DNA of 64,000 bases, taken from the NCBI GenBank assembly GCA_947627285.1, contig CANQVL010000006.1, positions 21,363-85,362 on the forward strand, in the 5' to 3' direction. Shown piece after piece: positions 1 to 8,762 of the stretch (positions are counted from its first letter, which is position 1; every line of letters begins with the position of its first letter). The notes beneath the pieces were generated by a model, which was not told where the DNA came from, ran no database searches, and was given only the letters and a program-made list of their open reading frames with translations. The translations under genes and the position numbers were made by a program. The DNA is from an uncultured Oscillospiraceae bacterium (GTDB lineage Bacteria; Bacillota; Clostridia; Oscillospirales; Oscillospiraceae).

Positions 1-903
1 GGCCTTGCCAAGCGTCGTGGCGGTGGAGACCTTCAGCACGTTGTCCCCGAAGCAGCACCGCACGGGGCTTTTGAACTTGTCGTTAATAATAAGCGAGACG
101 CGCTCCACGGCGCTTATAAGGTCCTTCCTGTTCCCCTCCACGCTGTATTTACTGTTCTGGGGTATGGAATTGCGGTAATTGAGGAACTCGCCCTCGAGCC
201 TTCTGGCGATGAGCATGTTGTTGCCCAGCGTGAACATCACGTGGGAGGTCCCCAGCGTTATCTTCACAAGCTCGTCGGTCTCTCCGGCTATCCTCTCCAC
301 CTCTGTGAGGGCGGCGCCGGGCACCACGAAGGAGATCTTTCCAATCTCCGTCTTCTCCACCCTCTCACGCCGCAGGGCGAGGCGGAAGCCGTCCACCGCC
401 ACCACGGTGAGGATGTCGTTGTCCACCTCGAAGAGCGCGCCTGTGTATATGGGCCGCGCCTCATTTTCCATGACCGCGAAGTTCGTCTCCGCTATCATGG
501 ACTTTATGTCCTTCTCCTTCATGTAAATGGAGTTCTGGTAGTCTGTGACGGGCAGCTCCGGGTACTCGTCGGCAGAGAGCCCCGTGATGTTGTACTCGCT
601 GGTGGCGCAGCGGATATTTATCATAAACTTATCGTTCACGGTCATATATACTATATCGTCGGGAAGCTTGCGTATGATGTCGCCAAAGAGGCGGGCGTTG
701 ATGACGATGGACCCCTCCTCCGTCACATCTGCGGCGATGGTGGAGCGGATACCCGTCTTCTGGTTGTATCCCCACACCGTAAGGTCGGAGGACGCCTCGA
801 TAAGAAGCCCCTCCAGACTGGGCACGGCGCTCTTTGTCGCCGCGGCACGGGAGGCGATGGTCACGGCATTGGCGAGCTCATTTTTTTCGCAGGAAAATTT
901 CAT
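1..903 (-). CDS. dnaN: DNA polymerase III beta subunit (sliding clamp), 3' end outside the window
   Basis: The reading frame on the minus strand starts with ATG at 903 behind a strong GGAGGAAAGG ribosome site and runs off the window edge, giving 301 of the roughly 370 residues usual for DnaN. The start MKFSCEKNELANAV and the later stretches NQKTGIRSTI, GLSADEYPELP and VAVDGFRLAL are typical of the ring-shaped clamp that tethers the replicative polymerase to DNA. The third domain is only partly visible. It follows dnaA in the same direction, the usual dnaA-dnaN order, and the oriC-like spacer lies between the two. The identification is secure; the C-terminus cannot be judged. Confidence 0.96.
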   Translation of the reverse strand, partial: MKFSCEKNELANAVTIASRAAATKSAVPSLEGLLIEASSDLTVWGYNQKTGIRSTIAADVTEEGSIVINARLFGDIIRKLPDDIVYMTVNDKFMINIRCATSEYNITGLSADEYPELPVTDYQNSIYMKEKDIKSMIAETNFAVMENEARPIYTGALFEVDNDILTVVAVDGFRLALRRERVEKTEIGKISFVVPGAALTEVERIAGETDELVKITLGTSHVMFTLGNNMLIARRLEGEFLNYRNSIPQNSKYSVEGNRKDLISAVERVSLIINDKFKSPVRCCFGDNVLKVSTATTLGKA

Positions 904-960
904 TTTCCTTTCCTCCTTGATAAATCTTTTTTTATTATAGAAAATATAGAATTTTTATTG

Positions 961-979
961 CAGTAGTATCAGTAGTAGG
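961..979 (-). other. DnaA-trio-like repeats
   Basis: On the minus strand this reads CTACTACTGATACTACTG, a run of TAC/TGA-type triplets beginning about 10 bp past a DnaA box and ending at an AT-rich tract. DnaA-trios are the single-strand binding motif by which DnaA opens the origin in Bacillus. The match is by pattern and position. Confidence 0.65.
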
Positions 980-988
980 GAAAATTTA

Positions 989-997
989 TGTGGAAAA
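989..997 (-). promoter_or_regulatory. DnaA box
   Basis: TTTTCCACA on the minus strand fits the relaxed DnaA box TTWTNCACA exactly. It is the box nearest to the trio repeats and the AT-rich tract, so it is the likely loading site for the opening filament. Confidence 0.7.
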
Positions 998-1137
998 CCC
1001 CTCCTTTGCCGGGTTTTTCAGGGCTTTTCACAAATCCCTTTCTGTGGACATTCCCTTCCTCTTTCCACCGGGCTTTTCAATCCGCGCCGGTTTTCAACAC
1101 AACAAAACACAAACAAACATTTTTCTGTTGAAAACCG

Positions 1138-2442
1138 TTATTTGACCGCGTTTATATTTGCCGTTATGTCCTTGACCATCTGGGCGAATTCCTGATTTGA
1201 CGCTATGGAGCTTTCAATCTTCTGAATGCTGGACAAAACCGTGGTGTGGTCGCGCCCCTCAAATATGTTGCCGATGTCCTGGAGTGACAGGTTCGTCAGC
1301 TTTCGTATCTCATACATGGCTATCTGTCTTGCCAGCGCCGTGTTTCTCGTCCGCCTCTGACCCTTTACGTCCTCGGGTGTGATGGAAAAATACTTTGCCG
1401 TCTCGTTGATAATGTCGTCGGGCGTGGGGACGTAGGGGGATTTTTGCCGGCACATATCCTTGAGGAGCTTTGAGACCTCGCTTACGGTCATGGGCATCTC
1501 CATAAGCTCGCTCTTCGCCCTTATCTTCAGCACCGCCCCCTCCAGCTGCCGCACGTTGGAGGTCATATTCTCGGCGATATAGTTGACCACGTCGTTTGAC
1601 AGGACAAGCCCCAGCTTCATGGATTTGTTCCTGATTATCGCCGCGCGTGTCTCAAAATCCGGCGGCTGGATATCAGCCAGAAGCCCGGACTCGAACCTTG
1701 TCCTGAGCCTGTCCGCCAGAGTGGGCATTTCGGAGGGCGGCTGGTCGGAGGTAAACACCATTTGCTTGTTGGATTCGTAGAGGGTGTTGAAGGTGTGGAA
1801 CATCTCGTCCTGAGTCGACGTCTTGCCAGCCACGGTCTGGATGTCGTCAATGAGGAACAGGTCCGCGCTGCGGTATTTTTCACGGAACTCCTTGTTTTTG
1901 CCTGTCTGAATGGCGGTGATGAGCTCGTTCATGAAGTCCCCGCCACGGACGAATACGATGTTGTACTCCGGGTGCCGCTTTGCCACCTCGTGGCGTATGG
2001 CGTAGAGAAGATGGGTCTTTCCAAGACCCGAATCGCCGTAAATAAAGAGGGGGTTGTAGTTTGTGGTCTGCCCCTCGGCTACCGCAAGGCTGGCGGCGTG
2101 GGCGAACTTGTTTGACGGTCCAACAACGAACTTTTCAAAGGTGTATTCCTCCGGGTCGGCGGTTTCCGCGATCTTGTCGGCGCCCTCGTCAAGCTCCTCC
2201 TCGCCGGTGAGGAACACGTCCATCTCCCCGGAGAATATCTGCCCCAGCGCCGCCCTTATGGGCGCCATGAACCGGGCCGCGATGACGTTCCTTTTAAACT
2301 CCGAGGGCACGCAAAGCGTCAGCCCCGCGTCGGACAGCGCCACCGGCCTGCACTCGCCAAACCAGGTGTTTATAGCCACGGACGTAAGCTCCTGACCCAT
2401 CAGCTCCAGCACACTTTGCCATATATCGTCAATAGAATTCAT
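1138..2442 (-). CDS. dnaA: Chromosomal replication initiator protein DnaA
   Basis: The 434-residue product is a standard, slightly short DnaA. Domain I (about 1-75) mediates oligomerisation and helicase contacts and is followed by a short linker. The AAA+ domain carries Walker A GDSGLGKTH near residue 138 and Walker B LFLIDDIQ near 196. The C-terminal DNA-binding domain ends with the helix-turn-helix signature GRDHTTVLSSIQKI, which reads DnaA boxes. The gene is read leftward into the oriC-like spacer and dnaN. It has its own promoter at 2543-2515. The usual upstream neighbours rpmH, rnpA and yidC are absent; a DUF711 operon ends behind it instead. Confidence 0.98.
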   Translation of the reverse strand: MNSIDDIWQSVLELMGQELTSVAINTWFGECRPVALSDAGLTLCVPSEFKRNVIAARFMAPIRAALGQIFSGEMDVFLTGEEELDEGADKIAETADPEEYTFEKFVVGPSNKFAHAASLAVAEGQTTNYNPLFIYGDSGLGKTHLLYAIRHEVAKRHPEYNIVFVRGGDFMNELITAIQTGKNKEFREKYRSADLFLIDDIQTVAGKTSTQDEMFHTFNTLYESNKQMVFTSDQPPSEMPTLADRLRTRFESGLLADIQPPDFETRAAIIRNKSMKLGLVLSNDVVNYIAENMTSNVRQLEGAVLKIRAKSELMEMPMTVSEVSKLLKDMCRQKSPYVPTPDDIINETAKYFSITPEDVKGQRRTRNTALARQIAMYEIRKLTNLSLQDIGNIFEGRDHTTVLSSIQKIESSIASNQEFAQMVKDITANINAVK

Positions 2443-2514
2443 ATCTTTCTTTTCACCGGCCCTTTCTGTAAAGCCGCGAAAGGCGGCATATCGGCATCAT
2501 AAACAGTAAGAATC

Positions 2515-2543
2515 ATTATATCAAAAAATCCCTCATATTGCAA
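2515..2543 (-). promoter_or_regulatory. dnaA promoter
   Basis: On the minus strand TTGCAA, a 17 bp spacer and TATAAT lie about 70 bp upstream of the dnaA start. The -10 box is perfect and the spacing ideal for the housekeeping sigma factor. No DnaA box is visible next to it, so autoregulation would have to act from the spacer downstream of dnaA. Confidence 0.7.
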
Positions 2544-2579
2544 GTAAAATTAAGCCGAAAGAGGGCGGAAAAACAGATG

Positions 2580-2622
2580 AAAAAAGGGGCGGGGAGCCCG
2601 AAAAAATCAGGCTTCCCCGCCC
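2580..2622 (-). terminator. Intrinsic terminator of the DUF711 operon
   Basis: Read on the minus strand, a GC-rich stem (GGGCGGGGAAGCC pairing with GGCTCCCCGCCC, one mismatch or bulge) is followed directly by six T residues, just after the stop of the DUF711 gene. It insulates dnaA from the upstream operon. Confidence 0.8.
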
Positions 2623-2633
2623 GGAAATATCCG

Positions 2634-3983
2634 TCAGTTTTTCAGCGAATTTATGGGCGCCGGTATCCTGCCGCCGCGGGCGATGAATTTCTCGCTCCCC
2701 GCGGGATTTACCGCCATAACGGGCGCCCTGCCGAGAAGGCCGCCGAAATCTACAGAGTCCCCGACACCTTTTCCGGGGACGGGTATGACCCTCACCGCCG
2801 TGGTCTTCTGGTTTATCATGCCTATCGCCGCCTCGTCAGCTATGATGGCTGAGATGGAGGAGGCGGGGGTGTCGCCGGGGACGGCTATCATGTCCAGCCC
2901 CACGGAGCAGACGCAGGTCATCGCCTCCAGCTTCTCGATGGTCAGCCTGCCCGCTGCCGCCGCCCTTATCATTCCCGCGTCCTCGGAAACGGGTATAAAC
3001 GCGCCGGAGAGCCCGCCCACGTTGGAGGAGGCCATCACGCCGCCCTTTTTCACCGCGTCGTTTAGAAGCGCCAGCGCCGCCGTAGTGCCGGGAGCGCCCA
3101 CGGACTCAAGCCCCAGTTCCTCAAGAATATCCGCCACGGAGTCACCCACAGCCGGCGTCGGAGCGAGGCTCAGGTCAACTATCCCGAAGGGCACGCCCAG
3201 CCGCTTTGAGGCCTCCTGCGCCACCAGCTCGCCCATGCGCGTGACCCGGAAGGCCGTCTTTTTTATAGTCTCCGCAGCCACGTGGAAGGGCTGGCCCGCG
3301 CACCTTTTCAGGGCCGAGTGTACAACTCCGGGACCCGACACACCCACGTTTATCACGCACTCCGGCTCGCCCGTGCCGTGGAACGCCCCCGCCATGAAGG
3401 GGTTGTCCTCCACGGCGTTGCAAAACACCACAAGCTTGGCGCAGCCCTGTCCCCCGGACATGTCGGCGGTCTCCTTGACGGTCCTCCCCATCAGCGCCAC
3501 GGCGTCCATATTTATTCCGGCGCGGGTGGAGCCCACGTTGACGCTGGAGCAGACGCGCTCGGTGGAGCAAAGAGCCTCGGGGATGGATCTTATGAGCCTC
3601 TCGTCGCCGACGGTGAAGCCCTTCTGGACCAGCGCGGAGAAGCCCCCGATGAAGTTTACGCCCACCTCCTTTGCCGCCCTGTCCAGTGTGCGGGCAAATA
3701 CGGCGTAATCCTCCGTCTCACAGCACTCGCAGGCGATGGCGACGGGCGTCACGGATATGCGCTTGTTGACGATGGGGATCCCGAATTCCCTCTCGATGTC
3801 CTCACCTGTCCTTACAAGCTTCTCCGCCCTTTTCGTTATCTTGTCGTATATCCTGCCGCAGCAGTCCTTAACGTCCGGCCTTCCGCAGTCCCGCAGGGAG
3901 ATGCCCATGGTTATTGTGCGGATGTCCAGGTGCTGCTGGCTTATCATCTCGATGGTTTCAAGTATCTCGCTTGTTGTAATCAT
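2634..3983 (-). CDS. DUF711 / UPF0210 (PFL) family protein
   Basis: The 449-residue product belongs to the conserved UPF0210 (DUF711) family, whose members resemble the glycyl-radical (PFL-like) fold but have no firmly known reaction. It is rich in Gly/Ala motifs such as [23 protein letters not shown] and [13 protein letters not shown], and contains scattered cysteines including an ECCET stretch near residue 86. It follows the ACT-domain gene by 9 bp. That ACT plus DUF711 pairing is common in Firmicutes and suggests that the ACT protein senses an amino acid for this enzyme. Length is normal for the family. Function unknown. Confidence 0.9.
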   Translation of the reverse strand: MITTSEILETIEMISQQHLDIRTITMGISLRDCGRPDVKDCCGRIYDKITKRAEKLVRTGEDIEREFGIPIVNKRISVTPVAIACECCETEDYAVFARTLDRAAKEVGVNFIGGFSALVQKGFTVGDERLIRSIPEALCSTERVCSSVNVGSTRAGINMDAVALMGRTVKETADMSGGQGCAKLVVFCNAVEDNPFMAGAFHGTGEPECVINVGVSGPGVVHSALKRCAGQPFHVAAETIKKTAFRVTRMGELVAQEASKRLGVPFGIVDLSLAPTPAVGDSVADILEELGLESVGAPGTTAALALLNDAVKKGGVMASSNVGGLSGAFIPVSEDAGMIRAAAAGRLTIEKLEAMTCVCSVGLDMIAVPGDTPASSISAIIADEAAIGMINQKTTAVRVIPVPGKGVGDSVDFGGLLGRAPVMAVNPAGSEKFIARGGRIPAPINSLKN

Positions 3984-3992
3984 GGCGTCACC

Positions 3993-4262
3993 TTAGATCC
4001 TGTGCATTGCCTCAAAGATGTCCTCGCGCTGGATGCGTATGTCCAGCCCGTGCTCCACGCCGTCCTTTTTCAATATGTCGGCGAGGCTGGCGAAATCCAC
4101 CCGGCACCCGGCGGTGTCCACCAGCATTATCATGGTGAAATACTCCCTCATGACCGTCTGGGATATGTCCAGCACGTTTACGCCGTTTTGCGCCAGAAGC
4201 GAGCACACGTTGGCGATTATGCCCACGGTGTCCTTTCCGATAACTGTCACTATCGCTTTCAT
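3993..4262 (-). CDS. ACT domain protein (UPF0237)
   Basis: This 89-residue protein is a single ACT domain: it opens with MKAIVTVIGKDTVGIIANV, the strand-helix start typical of GcvR/UPF0237 proteins, and ends in a charged helix. ACT domains bind amino acids or similar small ligands, usually as dimers. The gene sits between yfbR and DUF711 with very short spacers, so the three are probably one transcript. Its obligate partner in many genomes is the DUF711 protein encoded next. Confidence 0.9.
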   Translation of the reverse strand: MKAIVTVIGKDTVGIIANVCSLLAQNGVNVLDISQTVMREYFTMIMLVDTAGCRVDFASLADILKKDGVEHGLDIRIQREDIFEAMHRI

Positions 4263-4272
4263 TTTGTCCTCC

Positions 4273-4848
4273 TTATACGCTCAGCTCGTCGATGGTCTTC
4301 TCAAAGGCGCCGATGAAGCTGTCAAGAAAATAGTCCACCTCCGGCATATTCATGCCACGCAGCTTCTCCCTGGTGGACTCAGCGGCGTTTTTGAACTCCA
4401 GGTTGCCGGTTTTCAGCTCCTCGAGGCATTTTATGTACGCCGAGAGCTTGTCCGCCGCCTTGACGATGTCCCGGACGTCCCCCTCGCCGCGCAAAAGCGC
4501 CTCGTACTCCGGGCGCATGACCTCCGGCAGTCCCCCCACAAGCTTGGCTATTGCGCCCTCCTCAACACGCCTGTAGGCGGCGATCATCTCCGGGTCGTGG
4601 TACTTCACGGGGGTTGGCATATCGCCGGTGAAGATCTCCGGCGCGTCGTGGAAAAGCGCCGCCGCGGCGCACCTGTCAGGGGAGCAGGGGATGCCCAGCA
4701 CGTCCCGGCGTATCACCGCCAGGGCGTGGGCAAGCACCGCCACCATGTGGGAGTGCTCCATCACGTTCTCCCGGTCCGCGTTGCGCATAAGCGCCCAGCG
4801 GTCGATGTTCTTCATGCGCGATATAAGCGCGAAAAAGTTACAGCTCAT
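4273..4848 (-). CDS. yfbR: 5'-deoxynucleotidase of the YfbR type (HD domain)
   Basis: The 191-residue protein has the full YfbR pattern: RWALMRNADRENVMEHSHMV near residue 17, the HD pair in ALFHDAPEIFTGD near 66 and a distal Asp in KAADKLSAY. These His/Asp residues bind the divalent metal that hydrolyses deoxyribonucleoside 5'-monophosphates, a step in nucleotide pool control and dTTP salvage. It lies 45 bp downstream of mnmA and 10 bp upstream of the ACT gene in a six-gene leftward operon. The family assignment is strong; substrate range is by homology. Confidence 0.9.
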   Translation of the reverse strand: MSCNFFALISRMKNIDRWALMRNADRENVMEHSHMVAVLAHALAVIRRDVLGIPCSPDRCAAAALFHDAPEIFTGDMPTPVKYHDPEMIAAYRRVEEGAIAKLVGGLPEVMRPEYEALLRGEGDVRDIVKAADKLSAYIKCLEELKTGNLEFKNAAESTREKLRGMNMPEVDYFLDSFIGAFEKTIDELSV

Positions 4849-4893
4849 AAATTAGCTCCTTTCCGGGCTCCGGGCAATTGCCGCCGGCGGGCG

Positions 4894-5952
4894 TCACGCC
4901 GAAGCTATGGTCCCGCCGCCCAAAACCGTGTCCCCCAGATAGAGCACCGCCGCCTGCCCGCAGGTTACGGCCCTCTGGGGCTTTTCAAAGCTCAGCGCCA
5001 CGTCGCCGTTCTCCAAAACGCCGGCGGAGCACGGCTCCTCCCTCTGCCTGTACCTGAGCTTCGCGGCACAGCTTACGGGTAGAGACTCGGGCTTTACTAT
5101 CCAGTTGAAATCCGTCACCCGGCAGGAGCGGGAGTAAAGCCCCTCCTCAAAGCACACGGTGACGGTGTTCTTCTCCATGTCCTTGGACTTGACATACAGC
5201 GGCCTCTCCGCCGCGATTCCCAGCCCCCGGCGCTGTCCCACGGTGTACCCCGCCGCGCCCCGGTGGGTCCCCAAGACCCTTCCGCTCTCGTCCACCAGCG
5301 CCCCGGGCTCGCTTTTCCTGCCGGTGAAGCGCTCCATGAACGCCAGGTAATCCCCGTCGGGCACAAAGCAGATGTCCTGGCTCTCCCTCTTGCGGGCGTT
5401 GATAAAGCCCTGTTCCTCAGCGACAGCCCGCACCTGGCTCTTGGTGAGCTCCCCCAGTGGGAAAAGCGTGTGGGAGAGCTGCTCCGGCGTGAGCTGCGCC
5501 AGCACGTAGCTCTGGTCCTTTGAGCTGTCATACGCCTTTTTGAGCACGGGACCATCGAGCCTGCGGGCGTAGTGCCCCGTGGCGATATATTCACAGTCCA
5601 CTGTCCGAGCGTAGTCAAGGAGCCGGGAAAACTTCATGTACCTGTTGCAGTCGATGCAGGGGTTGGGCGTCCTGCCCAGCTCATATTCCCGGACGAACTT
5701 GTCTATCACGTGAGACTTAAACTCACACGCCAGATCCAGCGTGAGGAAGGGTATCCCCAGCTTTGCGCAGACGGAGCGGGCGTCCTCCACGTCGTCCACG
5801 GAACAGCAGGTGTTCTCCCCCTCCAGCCCCAAAAGGGCGTTGTCGTAAAGGCGCATGGTGACGCCCACGCAGTCAAAGCCCTGTTTTTTCAAAAGATACG
5901 CCGCGACGGAGGAATCCACCCCGCCGCTCATTGCCACCAGGACCCTTGCCAT
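4894..5952 (-). CDS. mnmA: tRNA-specific 2-thiouridylase MnmA
   Basis: MnmA adenylates and then thiolates the wobble uridine (U34) of tRNA for Lys, Glu and Gln. The 352-residue product shows the PP-loop SGGVDSS near residue 9, the first catalytic cysteine in TPNPCIDCNRYMKF near 102 and the second, persulfide-forming cysteine in SQDICFVPDGDY near 197. The C-terminal beta barrel is complete. Its start codon overlaps the stop of the HD-hydrolase gene by one base, showing translational coupling. The sulfur donor (IscS/NifS type) is not encoded nearby. Confidence 0.97.
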   Translation of the reverse strand: MARVLVAMSGGVDSSVAAYLLKKQGFDCVGVTMRLYDNALLGLEGENTCCSVDDVEDARSVCAKLGIPFLTLDLACEFKSHVIDKFVREYELGRTPNPCIDCNRYMKFSRLLDYARTVDCEYIATGHYARRLDGPVLKKAYDSSKDQSYVLAQLTPEQLSHTLFPLGELTKSQVRAVAEEQGFINARKRESQDICFVPDGDYLAFMERFTGRKSEPGALVDESGRVLGTHRGAAGYTVGQRRGLGIAAERPLYVKSKDMEKNTVTVCFEEGLYSRSCRVTDFNWIVKPESLPVSCAAKLRYRQREEPCSAGVLENGDVALSFEKPQRAVTCGQAAVLYLGDTVLGGGTIASA

Positions 5953-6509
5953 CAGGCGACGTTGGGGCTTTCCCGCATGGCGAGGATCGTCCTTTCAATG
6001 AGCTCGTCCAGCGTCCAGCCCAGCTCCTCCGCGCCCCTTTGTATGACCTCCCGGTCACAGCCCGCGGCAAATTTTTTGTCCTTGAATTTCTTCTTGACGG
6101 ACTTTACCTCCAGATCGCCGACGCTCTTTGACGGGCGCATGATCGCCACCGCCCCGATGAGCCCCGTCAGCTCGTCCGCGGCGAAGAGCACCTTCTCCAT
6201 GGTGTGCTCGGGCTTAACGTCCGAGCATATGCCGTACCCGTGACTTACAACGGAGCGTATGACCGACTCGTCAACGCCGTTCTCCCTGAGAAGCTCGGGA
6301 GCCTTTTGGCAGTGCTGCTCCGGGTAGAGCTCAAAATCCACGTCGTGGAGAAGCCCCACCGCCTTCCAGTAGTCCGCCTCGGCACCAAAGCCCAGATTTT
6401 TGGCGTACCACTCCATCACGTCCCCCACGATGCGCGCGTGGGAGAGGTGGAACTCGCCCTCATTGTACTTTTTCGTTATCTCGTAAGCCTCACTCGGCGT
6501 CGGGACCAT
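5952..6509 (-). CDS. HD-domain hydrolase
   Basis: The 185-residue product carries the metal-binding HD signature in GLLHDVDFELYPE and further His/Asp residues in SHARIVG, VVSHGYGI and FAADELTGL, as in small HD/HDIG phosphohydrolases. Its substrate cannot be read from the sequence. I chose the ATG at 6509 (MVPTPSEAYEI) because AAGGGG lies 8 bp upstream and because a longer frame would run deep into the PAP2 gene. The start lies 20 bp inside the end of PAP2, and the stop overlaps the mnmA start. Confidence 0.82.
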   Translation of the reverse strand: MVPTPSEAYEITKKYNEGEFHLSHARIVGDVMEWYAKNLGFGAEADYWKAVGLLHDVDFELYPEQHCQKAPELLRENGVDESVIRSVVSHGYGICSDVKPEHTMEKVLFAADELTGLIGAVAIMRPSKSVGDLEVKSVKKKFKDKKFAAGCDREVIQRGAEELGWTLDELIERTILAMRESPNVA

Positions 6510-7050
6510 CAGAAGCACCCCTTTTCCTTTTAATAAGCTCTGTGAGCTTTCGCGCCAGAAGCGCGCCCAGGAATCCGAAAAGGACCCCGAAAACCATCCC
6601 TCCGAGAATGTCGGTGGGGTAGTGTACATAAAGATATATCCTGGAGAAGGCGACGACTGCCGCCAGCACGCATGAGGGTATCCAGAGCCTTGATTTGCTG
6701 AAGTACAGCGCCCCCACAAAGGTGAAGGACGCCGCCGCGTGACCCGATGGGAAGGAGAACTCCCCCGGCTTCGGTATCAGAAGGACTATGTCCGGATTCA
6801 CTACGTACGGCCGGGTCCGCGCCACCAGGTTCTTTATGAGCCCGTTGCACAGCGCCACGTCTATTACCAGCGCCACGGCGCAGGCAAACCCCAGCCTGCG
6901 GGTCCTTGGGAAGATGAGAAGCGCGACAGTGGCGATTATCCAGAATATCCCCCCGTCGCCCAGCTTCGTTACAAGCGGCATGAACCAATCCCCGAAGGGC
7001 GTCCTTATGTTCTGCACCGCGTCCAAAAGCCCTATTTCAAACAGGTTCAA
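6490..7050 (-). CDS. PAP2-family phosphatase (undecaprenyl-diphosphatase-like)
   Basis: The 186-residue membrane protein has the three active-site motifs of PAP2 acid phosphatases: KNLVARTRP, FPSGHAAAS and SRIYLYVHYPTD, set between about five to six hydrophobic helices. Relatives dephosphorylate lipid phosphates such as undecaprenyl diphosphate or phosphatidylglycerol phosphate at the outer membrane face. It is the first gene of the leftward operon PAP2, HD, mnmA, yfbR, ACT, DUF711. A role in recycling the peptidoglycan lipid carrier is plausible but not shown. Confidence 0.88.
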   Translation of the reverse strand: MNLFEIGLLDAVQNIRTPFGDWFMPLVTKLGDGGIFWIIATVALLIFPRTRRLGFACAVALVIDVALCNGLIKNLVARTRPYVVNPDIVLLIPKPGEFSFPSGHAAASFTFVGALYFSKSRLWIPSCVLAAVVAFSRIYLYVHYPTDILGGMVFGVLFGFLGALLARKLTELIKRKRGASDGPDAE

Positions 7051-7174
7051 ACAGATCCCTCCTTGTTTTCCGCCGTGCTGTCAAAAAGGCACGGCCCGTT
7101 TGTGACGGAATGAAGCCATTATACCCCCGCCGCCTCCGCCGGTCAAGGCTTATCCGCATATGTCGCGCGGGAAT

Positions 7175-7606
7175 TCAGATGACGTAATTTCCCCCGTCGG
7201 AGCCGGCTATGAGGTCGGCGAGGGTCACGGAGCTCAAATACCTCTCAATGACACCGTAAAGCCCCGTCCACAGCCCCAGGGTCCGGCAGTGCGCGGCGCG
7301 GGGACAGGGCTCGGCGCCCTCCTCCAGGCACGCCACCGGCGCCAGGGAATCCTCGGTGAGCCGCAGTATCTCCTCCACGGTGTAATCCTCCGGCGCGCGG
7401 GTCAGCCTGTAACCGCCGCCCTTCCCCCGCAGACCCGAAAGGAGTCTGTTCTTCACCAGCGTCTTCAGTATGCTCTCCAGATACTTCTCCGAGATCTCCT
7501 GCCTTTGGGCGATGTCCCGCAGAGGAAGGTATCCTTCCCCCGCGTGCTCCGCCATATCGACCATAACCCGCAGGGCGTACCGCCCCTTGGTGGAAATCAT
7601 GGGCAC
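7175..7606 (-). CDS. Rrf2-family transcriptional regulator (IscR/CymR-like)
   Basis: The 143-residue product opens with ISTKGRYALRVMVDMAEH, the Rrf2 winged-helix start. It also has C93, C101 and C107 in a C-x7-C-x5-C pattern like the Fe-S ligands of IscR. It may thus sense Fe-S status, or act like CymR on cysteine metabolism. It is divergent from cysK, whose start region carries a perfect palindrome, so cysK is the likely target. A GTG at 7606 fits the GGGGGTGG ribosome site better than the ATG at 7600. Ligand and cluster are inferred. Confidence 0.88.
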   Translation of the reverse strand: MPMISTKGRYALRVMVDMAEHAGEGYLPLRDIAQRQEISEKYLESILKTLVKNRLLSGLRGKGGGYRLTRAPEDYTVEEILRLTEDSLAPVACLEEGAEPCPRAAHCRTLGLWTGLYGVIERYLSSVTLADLIAGSDGGNYVI

Positions 7607-7685
7607 AGAAAACCACCCCCAAAATCGAATAAACCCATTATACAGCGGGGTTTGTGGTTTTTCAATAAAATATTTGCAAAACCGC

Positions 7686-7714
7686 TTGACAAACTCTCCC
7701 GCCGGCGCTATAAT
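7686..7714 (+). promoter_or_regulatory. cysK promoter
   Basis: TTGACA (7686-7691), exactly 17 bp, then TATAAT (7709-7714): a perfect consensus promoter about 90 bp before cysK. A promoter this strong usually needs a repressor, which fits the palindrome that begins 7 bp downstream. Confidence 0.88.
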
Positions 7715-7720
7715 CCCTAT

Positions 7721-7743
7721 AAACCTATCACAAAGATAGGTTT
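7721..7743. promoter_or_regulatory. Palindromic operator, probably for the Rrf2 regulator
   Basis: AAACCTATC, five bases, then GATAGGTTT form a perfect 9 bp inverted repeat that starts 7 bp after the -10 box and so covers the transcription start. Position and symmetry suit a repressor dimer. The divergent Rrf2 gene is the obvious candidate; binding is not shown. Confidence 0.7.
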
Positions 7744-7800
7744 AACACATAAAATAATAATGCGCCCGATGGCGCGGCTAATTTCAAGGAGGAAAAAATC

Positions 7801-8733
7801 ATGTCCAAAATCTACCGCTCCGCCGATGAGCTCATCGGCAAAACTCCGCTTTTGGAGCTCACGAACATCGAAAAGGCCCAGGGGCTTGGCGCCAGGGTCT
7901 TGGTAAAGCTTGAGTATTTTAACCCCGCGGGCTCCGTGAAGGACAGGGTCGCGAAGGCGATGATCGACGACGCCGAGGCGCGGGGCGCGCTGAAGCCGGG
8001 CTCCGTCATAATCGAGCCCACCTCCGGCAACACCGGCATAGGGCTTGCCGCCGTCGCCGCCGCCAGGGGCTACCGCGCCATAATCGTCATGCCGGAGACA
8101 ATGTCCGTGGAGCGCCGCCAGCTGATGCGCGCCTACGGCGCGGAGCTTGTGCTCACCGAGGGCGCAAAGGGCATGAAGGGCGCCATAGCCAAGGCGGAGG
8201 AGCTTGCCCGCGAGCTGCCGGATTCCTTTATCCCCGGGCAGTTCGTCAACCCCGCCAACCCCGCCATACACCGCTCCACCACGGGCCCCGAGATATGGGA
8301 GGACACCGACGGCGAGGTTGACGTGTTTGTGGCGGGCGTGGGCACCGGCGGAACGGTGACCGGTGTTGGCGAGTACCTGAAGGGTAAAAAACCCTCTGTC
8401 CGCGTGGTGGCCGTGGAGCCGGACGCCTCCCCGGTGCTCTCCGGCGGACAGGCGGGCCCCCACAAGATACAGGGCATCGGCGCGGGCTTTGTCCCCGAGG
8501 TGCTGAACACCGAAATTTATGACGAGATAGTCCGCGTCAGCGCCGAGGACGCCTTTGCCGCCGGCAGGCTCATCGGCAAAAAGGAGGGCGTTTTGGTGGG
8601 CATCTCCTCCGGCGCCGCCCTCCACGCCGCCCTGGAGCTTGCGAAAAAGCCGGAGTACGCCGGAAAAACCCTGGTCGCCCTCCTGCCCGACACCGGCGAC
8701 AGGTATCTCTCCACCCCGCTTTTCGCGGAGTGA
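7801..8733 (+). CDS. cysK: Cysteine synthase A (O-acetylserine sulfhydrylase)
   Basis: CysK makes cysteine from O-acetylserine and sulfide with pyridoxal phosphate. The 310-residue product has the PLP lysine in NPAGSVKDR near residue 44, the substrate loop PTSGNTG near 71, the phosphate-binding GTGGT near 180 and the C-terminal SSGAA motif near 266. The ribosome site AAGGAGG precedes the ATG. It stands alone, with no cysE beside it, downstream of a consensus promoter and palindrome and divergent from an Rrf2 regulator, a typical set-up for cysteine-responsive control. Confidence 0.97.
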   Translation: MSKIYRSADELIGKTPLLELTNIEKAQGLGARVLVKLEYFNPAGSVKDRVAKAMIDDAEARGALKPGSVIIEPTSGNTGIGLAAVAAARGYRAIIVMPETMSVERRQLMRAYGAELVLTEGAKGMKGAIAKAEELARELPDSFIPGQFVNPANPAIHRSTTGPEIWEDTDGEVDVFVAGVGTGGTVTGVGEYLKGKKPSVRVVAVEPDASPVLSGGQAGPHKIQGIGAGFVPEVLNTEIYDEIVRVSAEDAFAAGRLIGKKEGVLVGISSGAALHAALELAKKPEYAGKTLVALLPDTGDRYLSTPLFAE

Positions 8734-8762
8734 TATAAGCTCCCTCGAAGATTCGTATAACG

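Larger units (their letters stand above)
904..1137. other. oriC: Probable replication origin (oriC) in the dnaA-dnaN spacer
   Basis: This 234 bp spacer has the parts of a Firmicutes DnaA-dependent unwinding region. Read on the minus strand it carries one consensus-type DnaA box (TTTTCCACA, 997-989), near-boxes with one or two mismatches (1051-1043, 1134-1126 on the minus strand; 1024-1032 and 1091-1099 on the plus strand), then trinucleotide repeats of the DnaA-trio type (979-961), then a very AT-rich tract (about 960-905) suited to melting. The order box, trio, AT-rich tract matches the known Bacillus subtilis arrangement. Function is inferred; strand opening and GC-skew were not tested. Confidence 0.8.
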
